A stretch of DNA of 22,135 bases, taken from Lingula anatina. Taxonomy: Eukaryota; Brachiopoda; Lingulata; Lingulida; Lingulidae. The stretch spans positions 1-22,135 of the forward strand of contig NW_019774074.1 in the NCBI RefSeq assembly GCF_001039355.2, written 5' to 3'. Within the stretch, counting starts at the first letter, position 1. The number at the start of each line of letters is the position of its first letter. The notes under the pieces are model-generated. The model made no database searches. It had not been told where the DNA came from and worked only from the letters and a program-made list of their open reading frames with translations. Made by a program: the position numbers and the translations under genes. Below are positions 1 to 8,212 of this stretch, piece after piece.

Positions 1-330
1 TGTAAAAGTCATCCAAGTCTCCCAGGAACCTCGGTTCCTGGAAATGGTTGTCAGTAGGACTAACATCACTTGGGAATAGTAGTCCTACTGGGACTTACCG
101 GTAGAGGGCAAACGGTGCCATTTGGCACGGTTTAGAACCATGATTCAGCTAGTAAAAATTCTAATTTCAAGAAGGGACCATTGGTGAGATTTTTTTCAAA
201 AATCAAAGGGGAGGGGTCAGGACCCCCTGACACCCCCTCCCCCCTTAATCCGCCACTGTATGTATCATATGTCTCCTGACGGGACTACAAAATGTACGAA
301 GTACAAGAAGAGGAAGTTGAGGGTAATTCT
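1..330. repeat. Hairpin-rich intergenic repeat, unclassified
   Basis: No gene is visible. The stretch is unusual for a run of short perfect inverted repeats: 22-41 (9-bp arms, 2-nt loop), 52-61 paired with 81-90 (10-bp arms), 115-128 (6-bp arms, TT loop) and 216-231 (6-bp arms inside a G-rich/C-rich pair). It has no counterpart at the equivalent place in units 2 and 3 (11283-11690, 19775-20180), so it looks like the end of a separate mobile or dispersed repeat next to unit 1. The C-rich tail ending near 260 could be an element end, but I cannot name a family. Confidence 0.45.
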
Positions 331-975
331 GGTATTTTCTCTAACTGGAAACTACATTTTGAAGTCCGCTCAAGACTGTGCACAATTTATTCAATAATGC
401 CCAGAGTGACTCCACAGTTGACATTAAAATGGTTTAGACTATTGAAAGCAAAAATTTGTTATGTTTGCAACAGCTATTGTTTAGCTGAATCTCAGTGTTT
501 TTGCAAATTAATAATAATACAGACAGTTAACATAATCAAAACGTACTTGTTTTATTTCCAATACATCAAATTGTATATAGGAGTAGTACCACTAAAGTTT
601 CCTGCAAAGGCTTATCTTTATGATTCTTGTGAAAATATATATCAATCAATTCACAAGAAAAAATAATAAAATAAAATAATATTAACTAATTTCTTTAACA
701 GACAAAAATAACACTACTGTTCACAATTAAACTACAATACGTTAAAAAGTAACTGTGAATGAAATTATGTATATGTTGAACTGCGAAGGAGAAAACTGCT
801 CAAAGCGATAAAATTGATTATCTTCATGTCCTTACGTATATATTAATTTAATTCACTAATAACTTCCGAACTTTCACTTTGTATGTATAAAACAAACAAA
901 GTGCCAGCTAAGTCACCTTTCAGGTGCGTTCATTACATTTACCACAATTCAAACATGTGTCAAAACATATAAGTC
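331..975. other. Downstream flank of TRIM gene 1 (unit 1 homology)
   Basis: This AT-rich non-coding sequence aligns by eye with 11690-12575 and 20170-21060, the downstream flanks of copies 2 and 3. Shared landmarks are the run around 344-405 against 11703-11770 and the TTAACAG-CACTGTT-AACAATTAAA region near 700-735. It lacks the ~235-bp insertion that both other copies carry. It was the original 3' flank of gene 1 before the transposon at 979-4490 separated them. The open frame across 292-666 has no support beyond length. Confidence 0.6.
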
Positions 976-978
976 ATT

Positions 979-1017
979 AGAGAGTTTTGGCAAGGCCTTC
1001 CGTACGACGTATAACGT
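979..1017 (+). repeat. Left terminal inverted repeat of Harbinger element
   Basis: This pairs with 4452-4490 on the opposite strand over 39 bp with two mismatches, at arm positions 27 and 33. It contains the palindrome AAGGCCTT and a CCGTACGACGT motif (1000-1010). An inverted copy of that motif recurs further in at 1063-1073. Confidence 0.93.
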
Positions 1018-1073
1018 GCGACGTCATCACTTTGTGCGTAGTTTTTCTCAAGGACAAGTCATACGTCATACGG

Positions 1074-1083
1074 CACTACGTAT
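1074..1083. repeat. Subterminal inverted repeat, left copy
   Basis: CACTACGTAT is found here, 95 bp inside the left end, and inverted at 4380-4389, 101 bp inside the right end. The near-symmetrical placement suggests binding sites for the element's own Myb/SANT-like protein or transposase. That role is inferred from how Harbinger elements work, not shown here. TATAAA at 1081-1086 overlaps it and could serve as a TATA box for the plus-strand gene. Confidence 0.6.
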
Positions 1084-1491
1084 AAATTGGAGATTACACG
1101 GAGGTAAGAAACGTATCGAATTTAATAGATTTACGCTTATTTCTTTCAAGTTTAACATACTGCAGAGGAATATATAGGGTGTTAAGATTCCACTGAATCA
1201 CTTTTAGACGCTGTCGGTAGAAATGCTCTGTGAAAACAGGCGGAAAAACAGCCAGTCAATCAGTCGTCCGTAGTAGTATCAAATTCAATTTAAGTTGATT
1301 TTTTATCATAAACAACAGGATCTAAGGCATCAATTGACGTAAATAACACATTCCATTCAACATTTTAATTATTCATCTATCTAAAAAGAATCCTTAAGCA
1401 GCCCCATGTTCGTGTAATCCATATATATAGGCCTATACCCTTATCATTTTATTTCTTTGAATTGCAGATAATCATAATATAATAGCCTAAT

Positions 1492-3095
1492 ATGTCAGCC
1501 AAGAAAAAATCTATAATTTTTACTGATGACATAGACGAGATGTTGCTGAAGGAGGTAAACTTCTACAACCCATTTAAAACCCCAGCTCGCTGGACAGAAG
1601 TAGCTGAATCTTTGACTGGTCTGTTAGAGTTAACAAGTCCTTGCACTGCAAGAACTGTGAAAGAAAGAACTGTCAGGATTATTGCTAAGTGGAAAAGTAG
1701 TGAACTTGCATCCCAAAAAGCGTGAGTAACTGAATATATCAATCAAGGATTTTTTTAATTTGCAAATTCAACTGACATGTCTTATGCATCTTTACAGAAA
1801 ATTTTATTTTTAGATTATTTTTTAAATTTTAAGTTGGCATAATTTTGCACGTTTCATTCTGTGTTCCTCTTTTATTTTATGATATGAACACATTGTTCCC
1901 TATGTTATGGGCAATAGGTTTTCTCTGTAGAAAAGAAATTTGTAAGATGATTATGCATTGATCAATAAATAATTTTTGTGTTATTATAGGAGTGGCATTC
2001 AACAAGATTACACAGAGTTACAGAAACTGATGATTGATGTTACTGAATTAGAGAAGGAGGCAGAAATAGAAATTGCTGAAAAAAGAAAGACAACGAATCC
2101 TAAAATGAAAGCAAAAACTGACGCAGAAAAACTTAAAGAGGGAAAAGCAGTTCGAGATAAAGCACTGCTGTGCTTCTCTAAGAAAGGAAAATTGGATGGT
2201 AAGATACTACATTTTGATTAGGACATTGAAATGCCAAAAGGATGTTAAAATTGGGGGTTAAAGAGGACCCCGCCAAAACTAATATTAGACGAATTTTCCC
2301 AGAGTAAATGGCATTTTCTCCCAACTTGCCCACCTTATATCTTCCATTTCTGACACTCGCCATAGATCTGTAACAATTTTGGAAAAAATGCGAACATCAA
2401 AACCCGCGCTTAAGCGCGGCTTTGTCCCAATAGCTGACTACTTAGATTTGAATAGGGGACAGTGAATATAACTATGTCTTTTGGTATTGTTTAAGGTGAT
2501 CTATCTGTCAATTTATGTTTTAAAAGTTTTAATTGACCTCAGGTGAGTTCAAAAAGTCTCGATTCATGCTTTTTCATTACAGTCAGAATCCTCTTTTGTG
2601 TCCCTTTAAATTAATTTAAATTTTAATTTTAATTAGTTTAATTCAATATTTCAGGTGTGAAAGATGAGATGAATGAAAGGCCAGAACAAGAAACCGAGAA
2701 CCAGGATTCTGACAGTAAGTAGATATTATTTTGACTTGGTTACTAGTCATTATGAATGGGAGAGGTTTTCTTATAGGCCCCTAATCATTTTCTATAGAAA
2801 ATATATTTTTTTAATCTTAAAGAAGTCATTTTTCTATCATCACCACCTTTCTTGTTTGAATCTTACTTATATATCTTATTGCATGATGATTCCAGCTGGT
2901 GATGTGGAACCTCCAAAACCAAAGAAGATAAAGAAAAAGGCAAAAGAGGACCCCTTGCTTAGCATCTTAGCGAGAAAGCTGGAGCTTGATGAACTAAAAG
3001 AACAGCGTAAAATGCAAGAACTTGAAATCAGAAAGCAGGAGTCTGAAAATCAAAAGGCCCTTATTGGTGCACTTATTAATCAAAAGAGCAACTGA
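1492..3095 (+). CDS. Myb/SANT-like DNA-binding protein of the Harbinger element (four exons)
   Basis: Predicted exons are 1492-1721, 1990-2198, 2655-2714 and 2896-3095, giving about 232 residues. Each junction has a good donor (GTGAGT, GTAAGA, GTAAGT) and an AG acceptor, and the frame stays open throughout. Residues 8-70 look like a Myb/SANT trihelix domain, with spaced tryptophans (ARWTEVAESL, IIAKWK) and a TARTVKERTVRI helix. The C-terminal third is basic (KPKKIKKKAK) and then a charged coiled coil (ARKLELDELKEQRKMQELE). An in-frame TAG nine bases before the ATG supports this start. An acceptor-like pyrimidine tract ending in CAG at 1467, with a possible donor at 1104, suggests an upstream non-coding exon. 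In this superfamily the protein binds the element ends and carries the nuclease to the nucleus. AATAAA at 3225-3230 is a likely poly(A) signal. Exon limits are by eye. Confidence 0.75.
2199..2654 (+). other. Intron 2 of the transposon Myb-like gene, with 16-bp palindrome
   Basis: This 456-bp intron lies between the donor at 2199 and the acceptor at 2653-2654. It contains a perfect 16-bp GC-rich palindrome, CCGCGCTTAAGCGCGG at 2404-2419, in otherwise AT-rich sequence. The middle part (about 2220-2460) differs in base composition from the rest and may be a nested insertion. I see no terminal repeats that prove this. Confidence 0.5.
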
Positions 3096-3264
3096 TATTT
3101 GGAGAACTCTACTACTGATCAGTAATTAACATGCCATTTGCAAATTAAAAGGAAGAGAGATTTTTGTTTATACAGTTTATTTCATTTTAAAAGTTTAAAG
3201 TTTTTTCACATAGTTTCATTTTAAAATAAATTTTTCAATTTTGAATACTGTGTTTTCTTATTTA
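3096..3264. other. Convergent 3' ends of the two transposon genes
   Basis: This is an AT-rich spacer between the two convergent stop codons. It has a plus-strand AATAAA at 3225-3230 for the Myb-like gene. It also has a minus-strand AATAAA (forward TTTATT) at 3176-3181 for the nuclease gene. The two transcripts would therefore overlap at their 3' ends. It appears to be the first minus-strand AATAAA downstream of the TRIM stop apart from one overlapping the nuclease stop, so TRIM read-through transcripts might also end here. Confidence 0.5.
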
Positions 3265-4344
3265 TTATTCATAATCATAATATTGCAAATATTCCTCTAA
3301 ACTTGGTGGATCGATATGAAAAAAAAAAAATCAGTCGTTTCTGATCCATATAAACAGGTATGGCAATTAACTAATAGAGCTGCAACCAGATACATCTTGC
3401 CAATAGGTTGAAGACAAAGTTTATGGTTTTTCTTATAGTCTAGGAAGGCAAAGTTTTCAACAATTTTGCCGAATGTCCACTCTACAGATATTCTAACAGC
3501 TGACATGGAGGCATTGAACATCTGTTGATCAGGTGTTGGATTTCTGAATGGAACCTGTATTTCTGGTCGTAAAGGATATGCTGGATCCCCATAGATGCAG
3601 CCTTGTTCTCCATTTATCTGAATTTCTGAGAGTTCCAGTATTATACCACTCATGCGGAGTAAGGCAGAATCATGTCTCGATCCTTCAACTGGACCAAACA
3701 TATTTGCTATTAATCCATTTGGTGCAGTGATGCTCTGATATTTCAGGGCATGTGTCCGTTTGTGTCCATTATAGCACACTTGTTGCCCTTCCTGAGGCCT
3801 ACACATAGGCCGCACAGTGCCGTCTATAAAGCCCCAGCAGTTAGCAAGTGCAGCCCCCTTAGCTTGGATAGCTGCAGCAAATAGTTCATATCCATCTGTC
3901 AGCCATTCTTGGTCACGCAGAGATTGTAGGATATGTCCATTGTTTTCATAGATAACGTCAAGAGTTGTAGTGAATATTTGGGATAGGTTACAAGATGGTC
4001 TGTCAAATACTTCTTCGAGGTCACACAGTCTATTAGGGTTATGCCAATCTACGTAACAATATGCACAATGCGTCTACTCCGGTTGATACAGTTCTATCTG
4101 GACAGATCAAAACGTCAGGGATGCCCAATGCATTTTGAAGTCTGCCAATGTTATCCTTTTGAAATCTTGTCATAGAACATATTTTTGCCGAAGTTTGGTC
4201 ATCAAAAACAAACTTGCCATAGTCAGGATCATATGTGGAGTCTCTTCGTCGCTTGTAATTTTCGAAGACGAGCGTAGTTTCTACGTCAAAGTCGAAAATT
4301 TGTGCACAAATCAACTTCCGCTTGGATGTCCAGGGCGCGGCCAT
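3265..4344 (-). pseudogene. HARBI1-type DDE transposase, two frameshifts
   Basis: The gene starts at 4344 (good Kozak context, ATGG with A at -3) and runs to 3265, about 360 codons, close to the usual HARBI1 length of ~350. The DDE motifs are present: WGFIDGTV (first Asp codon at 3822-3824), SRHDSALL (second Asp) and SVEWTFGKI (Glu). The N-terminal 101 residues end in LRRLA and then hit a stop at 4039-4041. The next base-shifted frame continues with the family-typical PNRLCDLEEVF, so one extra base near 4038-4042 breaks the frame. A second shift sits at a run of 12 A/T bases (3319-3330). Beyond it the tail PPSLEEYLQYYDYE reads on to a stop at 3265-3267. In intact elements this nuclease cuts and rejoins the transposon ends. 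As sequenced this copy cannot make it. Base-call error at the homopolymer is possible for the second shift. Confidence 0.88.
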
Positions 4345-4451
4345 TTTGGAACTAGCGGCTACTGGCGGAAAAAAACCGCATACGTAGTGAGACCTGCCAA
4401 AACCACTTCTAGCTATCTTGCGTACGTAAAACGTATTACGTATTGATCTAT

Positions 4452-4490
4452 ACGTTACACGTCATACGGAAGGCCTTGCCAAAACTCTCT
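4452..4490 (-). repeat. Right terminal inverted repeat of Harbinger element
   Basis: This is the partner of 979-1017, and it abuts the ATT target duplication at 4491-4493. It carries the CCGTATGACGT version of the shared motif, read on the minus strand at 4459-4469. Confidence 0.93.
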
Positions 4491-4491
4491 A

Positions 4492-6699
4492 TTAAACGAT
4501 ATACTTATACGTAAATACTTCCCCAATGAGTAATCCAAACATTGTCCCAACAACAAGCTCCCCGTTACTGTTGGCAGTGACTAAACTATGGTCACTCCCT
4601 GTCAAAATGTTACGTAGAAATCTTCCGTCTGAACCAAGGACAACCACCCTGTGATTACCGTAGTCAGCTATGAATATGTGTCCAAACTTATCTACGCACA
4701 CTCCCTGTGGATTACTCAGTTGTCCGTCTCCACTTCCACTCTGACCTCGTGCTCCGTATTGGAACATGACGTCACCCTGGGGTGTCACTGCATACACAGA
4801 GTCGGTCCTGCAGTCGCTGATTATGATTGCATTGATGCCGTGGTGGTATGCGCAGTGCAGTGCGCTCTTACTGCACATTGGGATAGGAATTCTGTTAACC
4901 AGTTGAAAAGATTTTATGTCGTACACACAGATGCACTGTGCACCACTATCACACACGTACACCTTACCCTCTGTACGGTCCAAAGTGACACCCCAGGGGT
5001 CAGACATATCACCCTGACCAAAACATCGGATAACTTGACCTGATGTTGAATACAGTCTACAGCATTTATCTACGCATGTGACAGCGAATCTATCCTTAAT
5101 GACTGTAGTGATACACCTCACCCCTCCCTCTATACTGATATCACGATTACATTGACCTGTGCTGGAGAATACGAACACTACATCACGACAATTGTAATCA
5201 CCAAGTAAAACTAAAATACAACCGTCATCTGTGGACTGGATATCCAGGGGCAGCATCCTCAGGTTAAAACAAATATTCCGCTCCAGCTTATCAAGCCAGG
5301 TTACCTTCAGAAATTCATTCAGCGCAGGATAGTCCGCTCTGTTTTGTTTTAAACTTCCAAAATACGCATCCAAGGAACCCTGGTATGTTTTGGCGGTAAT
5401 GGACCCCGTTTTGATGGACAGCTTTGGTTCAGGAATTTTAGGAAACTGCAACACAACGTCCATTTGAGTTTGTCCTGGCGTAAATGTTACGTCGGTGATA
5501 TTGGTATCAAACACTGCTTCTACTGTCTCTAACTCCTGAATTCTAGTTTGGAGTTTTTTAGAGTGGGTTATGACTTCGATGTCAGAACCGGTGTCTGTGA
5601 GTTGCTGAGCGAAATCACGTATGCTCTGAATGGAAATCTTGTTCATTTCTTGCTTGTCCTTTTCAGCTTCTAAAGTTTTCACCTGCGTGGAGGTGAGTGC
5701 CTTAACTTTTGTCGTTATTTCGTTGCTTTTGTCATCTATAACTTTCTGCATTTCGATGTAATCTGACTGTACTTTTGTTTCATAAGTTTCCAGATGCTGT
5801 TTGACAGTGCTCAAATATTCGTCCGTCTGTTGACGTATGTCCTTTTCTATTTGTTGATAGTAATCTTTAATTTCTCTTTCAATCGTTTTACTGTTTTCTT
5901 TTATCTCCTTAGTCATAGATAATTGCTGAGAATCCACCAAACGAAGAACCTTTGTCTGATTTTCAGTCAGCCTTTCTTTAGTTTCCACAATAACCTTGTC
6001 TGCCTTTTCAAAACGAGTCAGTTTTTCAGTATTTAGGCATTTAAGCTTTTCTTGTAGTAGATCTCGTTGAACTTTCACCACATCCCCTATTTTTTTAAAG
6101 TCATGTTTACTGTGAGTTTCCAAAATACAATCTCTACATGCCACGGTGTCATCCCCTTCACAATAGAATGTCAACAACTCGCCGTCGTGTTTGTCACAGA
6201 ATTGAGTTTTATCTAAAACATGTCTCAATTGTTCTCGTACGCTAGCTGGGTTAACTGAGAAATCGACTTGGGACAGAGGTACAAAGTGATGTCCATTTAA
6301 CGCAGGGATGCTGTCATGTAATTCACGACATGTAGCGCAGAGATGGTTGGTTTTTGGACATCCTTGACACAGCAAAGTGGCCTCTTTATGCTTACAATAC
6401 TCACAAAGTCTCCCCACAAGCGCTTTCTGATCTTTCATGAAATCAGTTACTTTTCTTAGGAAGAAGTTTTTCACAAGAGTTTCTAATCCACCTGGTGGTA
6501 CAGGGGCCTCTTGGCGACACACGGGACAGGAGAACTTGTTCTGGACACCATTCTTGTCTGCATGGTCAGCAATGCATTCCAGACAGAACGTGTGGTAACA
6601 GGGGAGCACTCTCGGGTCTTTATATTCCTCCAGACATATATGACACGTTAAAAAGTTCTCACTGAAGACGTTACACAGCTCTTTCGAAGCCATTGCCAT
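4492..6699 (-). CDS. TRIM-NHL-like E3 ubiquitin ligase, copy 1 (intact, single exon)
   Basis: The product has 735 residues in one open frame. Domains are a C3HC4 RING (C19, C22, C34, H36, C39, C42, C58, C61), B-box 1 (C99, C102, C111, C114, C121, C124 with H128 and H137/138), B-box 2 (C168, H171, C180, C188, C191, H196, H199), a coiled coil at about 205-395, and a C-terminal beta-propeller at about 460-730. Two repeats read clearly as NHL type: 566-594 (DPWGVTLDRTEGKVYVCD) and 661-692 (NPQGVCVDKFGHIFIADYG). By family it is a RING-dependent ubiquitin ligase that dimerises through the coiled coil and binds protein or RNA with the propeller. The target is unknown. The start ACCATGG is shared with copy 2, and the M1/M3 methionines are both conserved. 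The stop codon TAA at 4492-4494 overlaps the transposon target duplication, so the coding sequence survives but its 3' UTR is now transposon DNA. The nearest named relatives are uncertain, so no symbol is given. Confidence 0.95.
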   Translation of the reverse strand: MAMASKELCNVFSENFLTCHICLEEYKDPRVLPCYHTFCLECIADHADKNGVQNKFSCPVCRQEAPVPPGGLETLVKNFFLRKVTDFMKDQKALVGRLCEYCKHKEATLLCQGCPKTNHLCATCRELHDSIPALNGHHFVPLSQVDFSVNPASVREQLRHVLDKTQFCDKHDGELLTFYCEGDDTVACRDCILETHSKHDFKKIGDVVKVQRDLLQEKLKCLNTEKLTRFEKADKVIVETKERLTENQTKVLRLVDSQQLSMTKEIKENSKTIEREIKDYYQQIEKDIRQQTDEYLSTVKQHLETYETKVQSDYIEMQKVIDDKSNEITTKVKALTSTQVKTLEAEKDKQEMNKISIQSIRDFAQQLTDTGSDIEVITHSKKLQTRIQELETVEAVFDTNITDVTFTPGQTQMDVVLQFPKIPEPKLSIKTGSITAKTYQGSLDAYFGSLKQNRADYPALNEFLKVTWLDKLERNICFNLRMLPLDIQSTDDGCILVLLGDYNCRDVVFVFSSTGQCNRDISIEGGVRCITTVIKDRFAVTCVDKCCRLYSTSGQVIRCFGQGDMSDPWGVTLDRTEGKVYVCDSGAQCICVYDIKSFQLVNRIPIPMCSKSALHCAYHHGINAIIISDCRTDSVYAVTPQGDVMFQYGARGQSGSGDGQLSNPQGVCVDKFGHIFIADYGNHRVVVLGSDGRFLRNILTGSDHSLVTANSNGELVVGTMFGLLIGEVFTYKYIV

Positions 6700-7785
6700 G
6701 GTATTGTAACATAACCGGGTCGCACTACGATCCTTCCTGTATCTTGATGAAGTTTACTTCTAGTTAGCCCTGTTTGAGCTGAATTTAAACGATCGCTTTG
6801 CTACGTAAACATCCTGGAAAGGGAGCCGCCATCTTATAACGTCATACAGCCTTGACATATTTAGCATCACCTCGTGACCTTAGAATGTAAACAAACGACA
6901 ATGCGGAATAGAAGGAATGAATACGTAGGCCCTATATGATGCGCACGGACAACTTAACAGAGATAGCAGAAAAAGAAAAAAAAGCAAGGGAAGTGGTGCA
7001 GTTGGAAAAATAGTTGAAGAAGGGAAGAAATGGGAGAAGAGACACGGCAGAGCTCAAACTTGAGTTTCACTCGTCTTTGGGACCGTAATGCATGCATTAA
7101 CGTAATAGGAATTAAAACTCTTTAGTTGTGTTATTTTTAAGTTCCCTTGGTTTTGTCGGTTTTTATTTTATTTGTTCAGCGTCAGGCCATGAAGCAATTC
7201 TTACCGGTCATGAAGATCAAAAGACATGAGGAGGTGTAGGTGGAAATTCCTCACAGTCGGATACTGCAGGTGGAAATTCCTGAGAGATGGCCACTCCAGG
7301 TGGGGAAATTTCTTCTCTCTAAAACTGTAGGAGCGTAGTAAACCATGTGCCGTCAAAAAAAGAATGGGGTCATTCGGTAACGTTTCCGTGATTATTCTTT
7401 TTTATTTGAAATTTGATTCAACGTTATTATTTTTATTATGGTCACTGAACGAAACTGAATCCTGTGCAAATGTTAACATGTATTTTAACAATAATGACTT
7501 CAATTGTTTATGATTTACTAAAGTGCCTTTAGTTTTGGTTGTGTGCTATTAAAATTTCATAATCGATTTATACGTTTATTAGAGCTGTTTGTTTTTTACC
7601 TTTTTTGTGCTTGGGATATACATTCCCATGTGAAACTCAACATCTCTTCCGTCCCGCGATTGAAAAGACGTGCCCACGGGACCCTCGCTCATAAATTTAT
7701 ATGTGATCTCATATTGTATTAATTGGTTAAAAATGTGGATTTGTTTGTTTGGGCAATCATATTTCATATTGTATTTAATGTAATT
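6700..7785. promoter_or_regulatory. Upstream flank and probable promoter of TRIM copy 1
   Basis: Bases 6700-6990 match 14787-15055 upstream of copy 2 almost base for base. Within this conserved block are a YY1-like CCGCCATCTT (6826-6835), a CRE-like TAACGTCA (6837-6844) and a forkhead-like GTAAACAAAC. No convincing TATA box is seen. Further out the match to copy 2 is weaker. Copy 1 alone has a short repeat at 7236-7315, with GGAAATTCC at 7242-7250 and 7272-7280 and GGGAAATTT near 7303. These sites are consensus matches only. The open frame across 7579-7767 is not supported as a gene. Confidence 0.55.
6826..6844. promoter_or_regulatory. YY1-like plus CRE-like site pair, conserved in copy 2
   Basis: CCGCCATCTT followed one base later by TAACGTCA lies about 127-145 bp upstream of the start codon. 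The same pair with the same spacing is at 14916-14934 in copy 2. CCGCCATNTT is the established YY1 core, and TGACGT is the ATF/CREB half-site core. Function is inferred from conservation and position. Confidence 0.45.
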
Positions 7786-7846
7786 TTTTTAATTTTTTTT
7801 TTTTTTTTTTTTTTTAGGGGGGGGGGAGGGTGGGTGGGTCATATTT
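7763..7846. mobile_element. Small insertion with poly-T/G-run and 7-bp direct repeats
   Basis: Relative to unit 2 (15790-15811), unit 1 has about 75 extra bases flanked by CATATTT on both sides. The insert has a 23-base T run (7793-7815) and then a ten-G run followed by three GGG blocks (7817-7838), a canonical G-quadruplex pattern on the plus strand. On the minus strand it reads as a C-rich stretch followed by poly-A, as in a tiny retro-inserted fragment. No coding content. Confidence 0.5.
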
Positions 7847-8051
7847 CCTTTGCTTTATTTTGGTGTAATCTCGTGATCATATAACCGATATTTTATTATC
7901 GTCCAAGTTAAGGACACTATATTGATAACGACGTACTAAGTACACACATGTACAAACATTATACATTAACATGGCGCTATTTTATATCATTAAATGTGTA
8001 GCAGACCACCAGTTTTCCGGCTAAAACTCGGGTGAAACCAGCCCCAGTGCA

Positions 8052-8107
8052 TGCTCTCTCTCTCTCTTTCTCTCTCTCTCTGTGTTAGGAGGAGAGAGAG
8101 AGAGAGC
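8052..8107. repeat. (CT)n / (GA)n microsatellite
   Basis: A CT-rich run at 8052-8082 is followed by a GA run at about 8092-8106. It occupies the same place as the longer (CT)n-(GT)n tract at 17425-17493 in unit 2, so the microsatellite predates the unit duplication. Confidence 0.9.
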
Positions 8108-8212
8108 TATCCATATCCTTGTCATTGTTCTAGGTTAGAAAACTGTAATTATTATTAATTGATGTCGCGCCGTGAGATCTTAAATTGCCATTTACCAGTT
8201 ACGATGAATTTT

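Larger units (their letters stand above)
976..4493. mobile_element. PIF/Harbinger-type DNA transposon with ATT target duplication
   Basis: The element body is 979-4490 (3512 bp). The left end 979-1017 and the right end 4452-4490 are inverted repeats matching at 37 of 39 positions, the first 26 perfectly (start AGAGAGTTTTGGCAAGG). A 3-bp direct repeat ATT flanks it at 976-978 and 4491-4493. PIF/Harbinger elements make 3-bp duplications, most often TWA, so ATT is a mild departure. Inside lie two convergent genes, a Myb/SANT-like protein on plus and a HARBI1-type nuclease on minus, the standard gene pair of this superfamily. The copy is absent at the equivalent site in units 2 and 3. The well-preserved ends and intact duplication imply a fairly recent insertion, after the tandem duplication or in that copy only. 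Confidence 0.93.

Noticed and set aside
292-666. 124-codon plus-strand frame
   Set aside because: The equivalent region in units 2 and 3 has indels that are not multiples of three and different frame limits. It has low-complexity composition and no recognisable domain.
4651-5043. Plus-strand open frame opposite TRIM copy 1, with parallels at 12837-13121 and 21255-21620
   Set aside because: It lies antisense to the propeller codons in the same region of all three copies. It persists because the coding strand is conserved, not because it is a gene.
7579-7767. 62-codon minus-strand frame with a partner at 15532-15795
   Set aside because: The unit 2 version is frameshifted and made largely of poly-lysine from a T run. 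There is no known domain.
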